A DNA stretch of 64,000 bases from Capitulum mitella (Eukaryota > Arthropoda > Thecostraca > Pollicipedomorpha > Pollicipedidae): positions 3,524,393 through 3,588,392 of the forward strand of contig CP099851.1 in NCBI GenBank assembly GCA_030062745.1, given 5' to 3'. Position numbers and translations under genes: made by a program. Below the pieces are notes generated by a model that made no database searches, had not been told where the DNA came from, and worked only from the letters and a program-made list of their open reading frames with translations. This document shows, in pieces, positions 59,294-64,000 of this stretch (positions within the stretch are counted from its first letter, which is position 1; the number at the start of each line of letters is the position of its first letter).

Positions 59294-59463
59294 CCGTTCT
59301 CAGCTAGCCGTCCGGCCTGGTCCGTGACGTCATCCAGACTCCTGCGGACCTCCAGCAGTCGCTCCTCGGTGACGTCACTGTCGGCGATGACGTCACCGCT
59401 CTGTTCGAGGTCGGACAGCCGGCGGTCGACGTCCTGCAGGCACTTCTCCAGCACGCGCATCTT
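59294..59463 (-). CDS. Dmd/Dys: Dystrophin exon: end of spectrin repeat
   Basis: A 170-base exon, phase 0 to 2, acceptor TTCGCCTTTCAG and donor AACGG|GTGAGC. It reads KMRVLEKCLQDVDRRLSDLE and EERLLEVRRSLDDVTDQA, a helical heptad pattern typical of spectrin repeats, and joins in frame to the WW exon. Sequence identity to a given repeat is low, as usual for spectrin repeats. No further upstream exon is recognised in the window, so the 5' part of the gene lies beyond it or was missed. Confidence 0.75.
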
Positions 59464-60350
59464 CTGAAAGGCGAACAGGCACTGTGATAAAGCACGAGCT
59501 TGGTGAAAATATAGCGTCTTCTGATGAGGTGTCCGATTCGGACACGTCAGTGAACCAGAGGTCGCCAAAATTATTTGTTTTTTGTGCGTATGGATGTGGT
59601 GGCATTTTTGGAGCTCTGGCACGCAGTGGAAGCCGAGAAATGTCCGACGTCCTCCACGCCCGGTTCCCATAGTCTTTTTATACGCGAGTTATCGCGACAG
59701 GTAGTCCTAATTCGGTTCATCTCGGGAGACACGTGTGCAGAGAACGGTCTCCAGTGTCTAGTCCAATGTCGCACGACACTGTCAGGGCCTCGACCCGACT
59801 GTGTTCTTTGAGTGGAGGCCGGAGACCGTGGCAATGTAGAGCCGTAATAATTTCGTTTCCACAGCATGGGGAAGTAAAAATACAAAGCTGAACGAAAACT
59901 GTGTACGTGCTGCTTTGAATGAGAGCACACCGCCATTAGCATTAACAGCACACTGCGGTGATAAGAAGTCTGGCCGAGCTATTAAAAAACACACACGCAC
60001 ACACATCACAAGCTACACTGCAGCAGAAGCGTCGCTTCCTCTTTCCACACCTATGAGTAACGTTGTTGGCATTTCACGTTCCAATGATTTACACATGTTG
60101 CGGCCATAAACATTTTAGTTTTCGTCCTCTGTTTCATCACCCGCCTCAGCTGTGACGAACAGAAAGCATAACAAGACAGATGCATCCTCCGCGGCAATTT
60201 ATTCATGGGACATATGAGTGCTGAGTAAACACGGTGGCATCTGCACTATACCCAGCTGCCGAGGGGGTCGCATAAGCGAGGGCAAGGTGGAGAATTCGGT
60301 GGCGAGTCACCATTAGTGCAAAGAACATCACTCGTCCAGTCTGTGGGTCC
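59464..60350. other. Intron or flank, no exon recognised
   Basis: No coding or repeat structure recognised apart from short CACACACG runs near 59990. Confidence 0.4.
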
Positions 60351-60508
60351 CAGGGGCGCAGCCAGGATTTTTTAAGGGGGGAGGGGGCGGAGCTCAGTGT
60401 GAACTGAAATCGTACGAAAACTGCCTGCCGGGAGGACGATTGGCAGTGGTTTTCACAAATAAGCGGGCCTGAAGCGGGGGGGGCAGCCTCCCTTTGGCTG
60501 CGCCAGTG
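60351..60508 (+). mobile_element. hAT-like MITE, 158 bp, complete
   Basis: Terminal inverted repeats CAGGGGCGCAGCCAGG and (reverse) CACTGGCGCAGCCAAA, flanked by the 8-bp duplications GTGGGTCC (60343-60350) and GTGGTTCC (60509-60516). It has no coding capacity. Confidence 0.8.
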
Positions 60509-60516
60509 GTGGTTCC

Positions 60517-62559
60517 CGTGTGACGCAGGCTTGGCTGGTAAAACCAGTGAAGGAAACAGCTGGGGTTTTCTTCTTTAATAAGGGTTTTCTTCTTCAATAA
60601 CATATTTTTGTGAACAAAAAACTCCAGCAAGATACCGCCGAAAACGAATGGAGCTTCCCGTTCTGAGAAAGTGGAAATCATGGGTACAGGTAAACAGTGG
60701 GAAGCTCACCACGACGTTTTTACTAGCGACAGTCCCGGGCGAGAGGACTGTTCTGGGGGCGGTTCACCCCGCATCAGCGCGACGCGCCGACAGTCGATTC
60801 CCTGCGGAGCCGTTCTCGGCCGGCGCTGAAGCCGGGCCGAGCCGGCGGGTCCCGAGTTCTGTTTGGGTTTGGTCGGCGCCACCGGGCCGTATATCAGGCG
60901 GCGGTGCTCATTACCCGCCACGGCGGAGACACGGGCGCTGGCGCGGCGAGACGAGCACTGGCGCGGCGAGACGAGCACTGGCGCGGCGGCACGAATTCTG
61001 AGCAGTGAGTGTCAGAACCGCGACCCCGAGCCAAGCAGTCATCAGAGACAGCCGGAAACAGTACAGCTCGACCCACGGGGGGAGGGCATGGGGGCCATGC
61101 CCCCCGAGCCAAACGGTCCTACACTACATATATAGCGATTTTGCAGGAATACGGAATAGTGATCATCTGTATGTTGCAAAAGCAAGCATTATATGCTTTC
61201 CTGTGCGTTAAATATGAGGCGAATTACATAAAACTGCTTTTTCCTATAAATCTCGTCATATCCCCGTAGCATATGACAAAATTAGACATTAGGCCCGCCT
61301 CAGGAAAATCCTGATTATGTGCCTGGCTCGACCCTCTTTCCTCCTCCGGCCACGGCAGCGTTGCACCCATGCCACATGAACTCTGATTTGCTACAACACG
61401 GTTTCCTATCAATGGAACAATACTGCCAGCGGGCTGACAGTTTTTGGGAAACATTTTACGACCCGCAATCAATGAGTCCACAAGTTATTACCACCGGACC
61501 GATGACTACCCGAGGATTGATGACTCAAAAGCAGCGGACTGACGGCTGACTATCAGCGGGCTGACAGCTCGTCACTGAGGTGGTCGCCGGACAGACCGGC
61601 GCTGACAAACTAAACAAATCGCAGACGCTGGCGCCGGCCCGAAAAAACGGCGGCGGCGGTGACGGACGAAAGCCAGCGATCTCCTGCCGGCATCCGGTCA
61701 CGGGCAGAACAGCTCAGGCAGTACTGCTTCGAAAAGCCAGCGCCAGCGTCCGGCCACGGAGAGCACAGCTCCAGCGGTACCGCTTCAAACAAGCAGCGCC
61801 AGCACCCGGCCACGGAGAGGACAGCTCCAGCGGTACCGCTTCAACGAGCCAGCTCCGACCGGCATCCAGCCAGGGACAGCACAGCATCAGAAGCACCGCG
61901 TCAACCAGGCGGGTCCATGAGAGCGATCTTTCCCTGAAGTCTTGTGAAATCATCACTCAGAGTCAGCCCAGCCCCAGGTCCGAAGCCCTCTCCATTGCAA
62001 AATGCTGGACTTGCTTCCCGATCAACACAGTCAGCATTCACGCGGTGCAGATCTCCGCAAACCAGCGACAGCCACAAGCCCGGGCTTCGGTCCGCCGGCT
62101 GAACGTCGTTCGACGCTTTTCTAGCGTGCAGACGGATATCACTGCCTGCGCGGTAACCGGATCACGGACACCAGCGGGAAACTGAGCACACATGACACAG
62201 CGCCAATGTCTTCGTTGGGATATCGATACCGTGGCGCGCTACACCGATAGAGGCGTTTCGACATGTGAGTTGATTCGAATGCCGTTGCATGCGAAACAGC
62301 ATTCTAGAAGTGTTCCTCGGAATTCCGGCAGGTCGCAGTAACCACGAGCAAGGCACGGCAAACACGGCAGATCTCAACCAGAACTCAGGAATATCAAAAC
62401 AAACGACGAGCGCCGGGGGCCGGTAAATAACGAATGCAGCAGATCAGCACTAGCAAAACAATTGGCCACGACGGTTACATCAGGACCACTGGAAGGCCAT
62501 TCATTTAACCATCTACATCACAGTGGTCGTTAAGTCAGTGTCAGTTCATCTAGCTCCTC
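60517..62559. other. Spacer with small tandem repeats
   Basis: Four units of AGACGAGCACTGGCGCGGCG-type sequence at 60935-60990. Two to three units of about 66 bases (CAGCTCCAGCGGTACCGCTT) at 61720-61905. GC-rich stretches occur but no exon is recognised. Confidence 0.45.
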
Positions 62560-63110
62560 CAGTTTCCACCAAATGCCGGCACTACCCGGCTGCAACGGTG
62601 ACGCCCGACGCACCTCGGTCAGCCAGATGGCGTCGACCCGGCGGGGGACGGGGGGCGTGGCATGGCCGCCGGCTGGGGCCGACAGCCTGCGGCGAGGGGC
62701 GGCGGCGGCGAGCGGCCGGTCCGTCTGCCCACGGAGACCAGCTCGGCGTACCCGCAGACGGCGTCCTCCGGCGGCAGCGGCGGGGGCGGCGGCGGCGGCG
62801 GCGGGCGCAGCTCCTCGGAAATCGTGTCCAGCGCCGCCCCCGGCCCCGCCCGCGGGCACACCGTCCACGTGGCCGGCCGGGCCGGCCTCGTTGTCATGGC
62901 ACCCGCCGACGCGTCACGTGATCACGAGCGCACGCGCCGAGCCCGGAGCACGAGCGGGGGTCAGGGGTCACGTTCGGCGACCGCCTCGGGCAGGCGCCCT
63001 GACGGCCGGCCAGGTTCAGACTGAGGCGGCGACGCTGCCGGCAGCTGGGGAGGGCGGTGCAGCGGGGGGGGGGGGTCGGGTCAGCGCGCAGGCGCCCGCG
63101 GCCATGCTGC
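62560..63110 (-). promoter_or_regulatory. CpG-rich island, possible internal promoter/first exon
   Basis: Very GC- and CpG-rich, with GGC repeats at 62770-62812. On the minus strand, a frame rich in Pro/Ala reads toward VDAIWLTE and a donor-like GAG|GTGCGT near 62613. Dystrophin genes often use internal promoters for short forms, and this island lies upstream of the dystrophin exons on the same strand. That link is an inference from position and composition. Confidence 0.25.
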
Positions 63111-64000
63111 GTCGCAGATGCTGCGCAGATCAAGGTCCCGCCGGTCGGGCCAGCCGTCAAAACAGAGGCAGATGCCGGCCATGTTGCTATGCTTGGTGAC
63201 CTTCAGATTGCTCCAGCAAACACGAGAAATAAAGAAAGGAGGAACGGCAGGACTGCGATGCAAGATCTTCAAATGCAGTCACGCCAAGAAGTTTCTAAGC
63301 CTGCCCTGTCGCGTGTGATCCGAATAAGAGATCCTCTTAGATTTTTTTTTAAGTGGGTCGGTCTGAACGCCGCCACTGGCTGCAGACAGCGGGTCGCCGG
63401 TCACCGTTTTCTGCGCCAAATATTTGGATAGCGGTTCTGATCGTCGCACGCCAGATTCCGGTGAATCGCGGTCATCCGTGTGAACCGATCTAATCGACAG
63501 CCGGCTGGTAACGGCACCGTGTGCTTTTCACAGTGCGCACGACAGCAAAGAGCTGGTCCTGCGATTCGTTGGGTCCAGCGGCAGGCTGACGCCAGGAAGA
63601 GGCTGTACTGGTCACAGAAATTAAGTAAGCGTCCAGGCAGCGATGGACGAAGTAAGTCATTCCCTACAGCCAGTTCTTCATATGAATGTAGCCGAACGTG
63701 CTGGAGTGGAAAGCGTTCGGACGCGAGTCCACGCCAAGCTGAGCTGGCCGCTAGCCTATGAACCCGCCATCCAAGTGTCCGCAAAGAGTGAATAACGCTT
63801 TATTAAATAAATAATAATTTTCTCTCACATTTGTATTGCAGATATATGAGCAGCTGATCGTGTTTTCATCACCTGCATTATCCATTCATTTGATGCCGGT
63901 AATGAACGACTTAAATAACACTGAACAAAAATAGTGATAAGTGAGCCGATGACGTTCGCGTCATAACTCCCAAAACTCGTCGTTCCTAAATAGTTCAGAC
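63111..64000. other. Non-coding or unrecognised end of window
   Basis: Two overlapping open frames at 63401-63784 (-) and 63480-63761 (+) have no family resemblance or splice context. Nothing else supported. Confidence 0.4.

Noticed and set aside
62573-63199. 208-codon plus-strand frame
   Set aside because: Runs through the CpG island and GGC repeat, strongly Arg/Ala/Pro from base content, no family match.

Overview
The window is animal nuclear DNA. Coding signal comes as short exons bounded by AG acceptors and GT donors with matching codon phases, separated by repeat-rich introns. There are no operons, Shine-Dalgarno sites or CRISPR arrays. A single-type dystrophin, GC-rich third codon positions and dense TTAA-bounded MITEs point to an invertebrate, perhaps an arthropod; that taxon guess is weak.

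Plus strand, 17.3-34.1 kb: exons of a relative of the endosomal sorting protein Hrs/HGS. They are the end of VHS plus the first half of a FYVE zinc finger, the second FYVE half, a linker with the Hrs-type LPPEYL/SPLS motif, and ubiquitin-interacting (UIM) exons. FYVE-second-half and linker exons recur a second time, UIM-like exons three or four times. In phase after the second linker comes a terminal C3HC4 RING exon (33.7-34.1 kb). Related RING exons lie at 0.6-1.1 kb (+), 36.2-36.8 kb (-, fused to a LINE) and 40.2-40.7 kb (+, broken).

Minus strand, 59.5-53.1 kb: nine consecutive exons of the dystrophin C-terminal half, covering the end of a spectrin repeat, WW, two EF-hand blocks, ZZ and the distal coiled coil; every intron phase agrees. 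A further strongly coding minus-strand block at 48.3-48.9 kb is unidentified and carries a frameshift. An isolated minus-strand exon at 38.2-38.4 kb resembles a CCCH finger of the ZC3HAV1/PARP12 group.

The rest is mostly mobile DNA. Three TTAA-flanked MITE families (A about 1.2 kb, B about 1.17 kb, C about 1.08 kb) fill 1.3-8.7, 10.4-11.6, 19-20.2 and 39-46.7 kb, often nested. There are also 160-bp hAT-like MITEs, two decayed LINEs, a tRNA-derived SINE, a 1.7-kb direct repeat and many minisatellites. At 40.2-46.4 kb a copy of the 0.6-2.6 kb block has been expanded by five MITE insertions. Family A carries an ordered array of AGGTCA nuclear-receptor half-sites.
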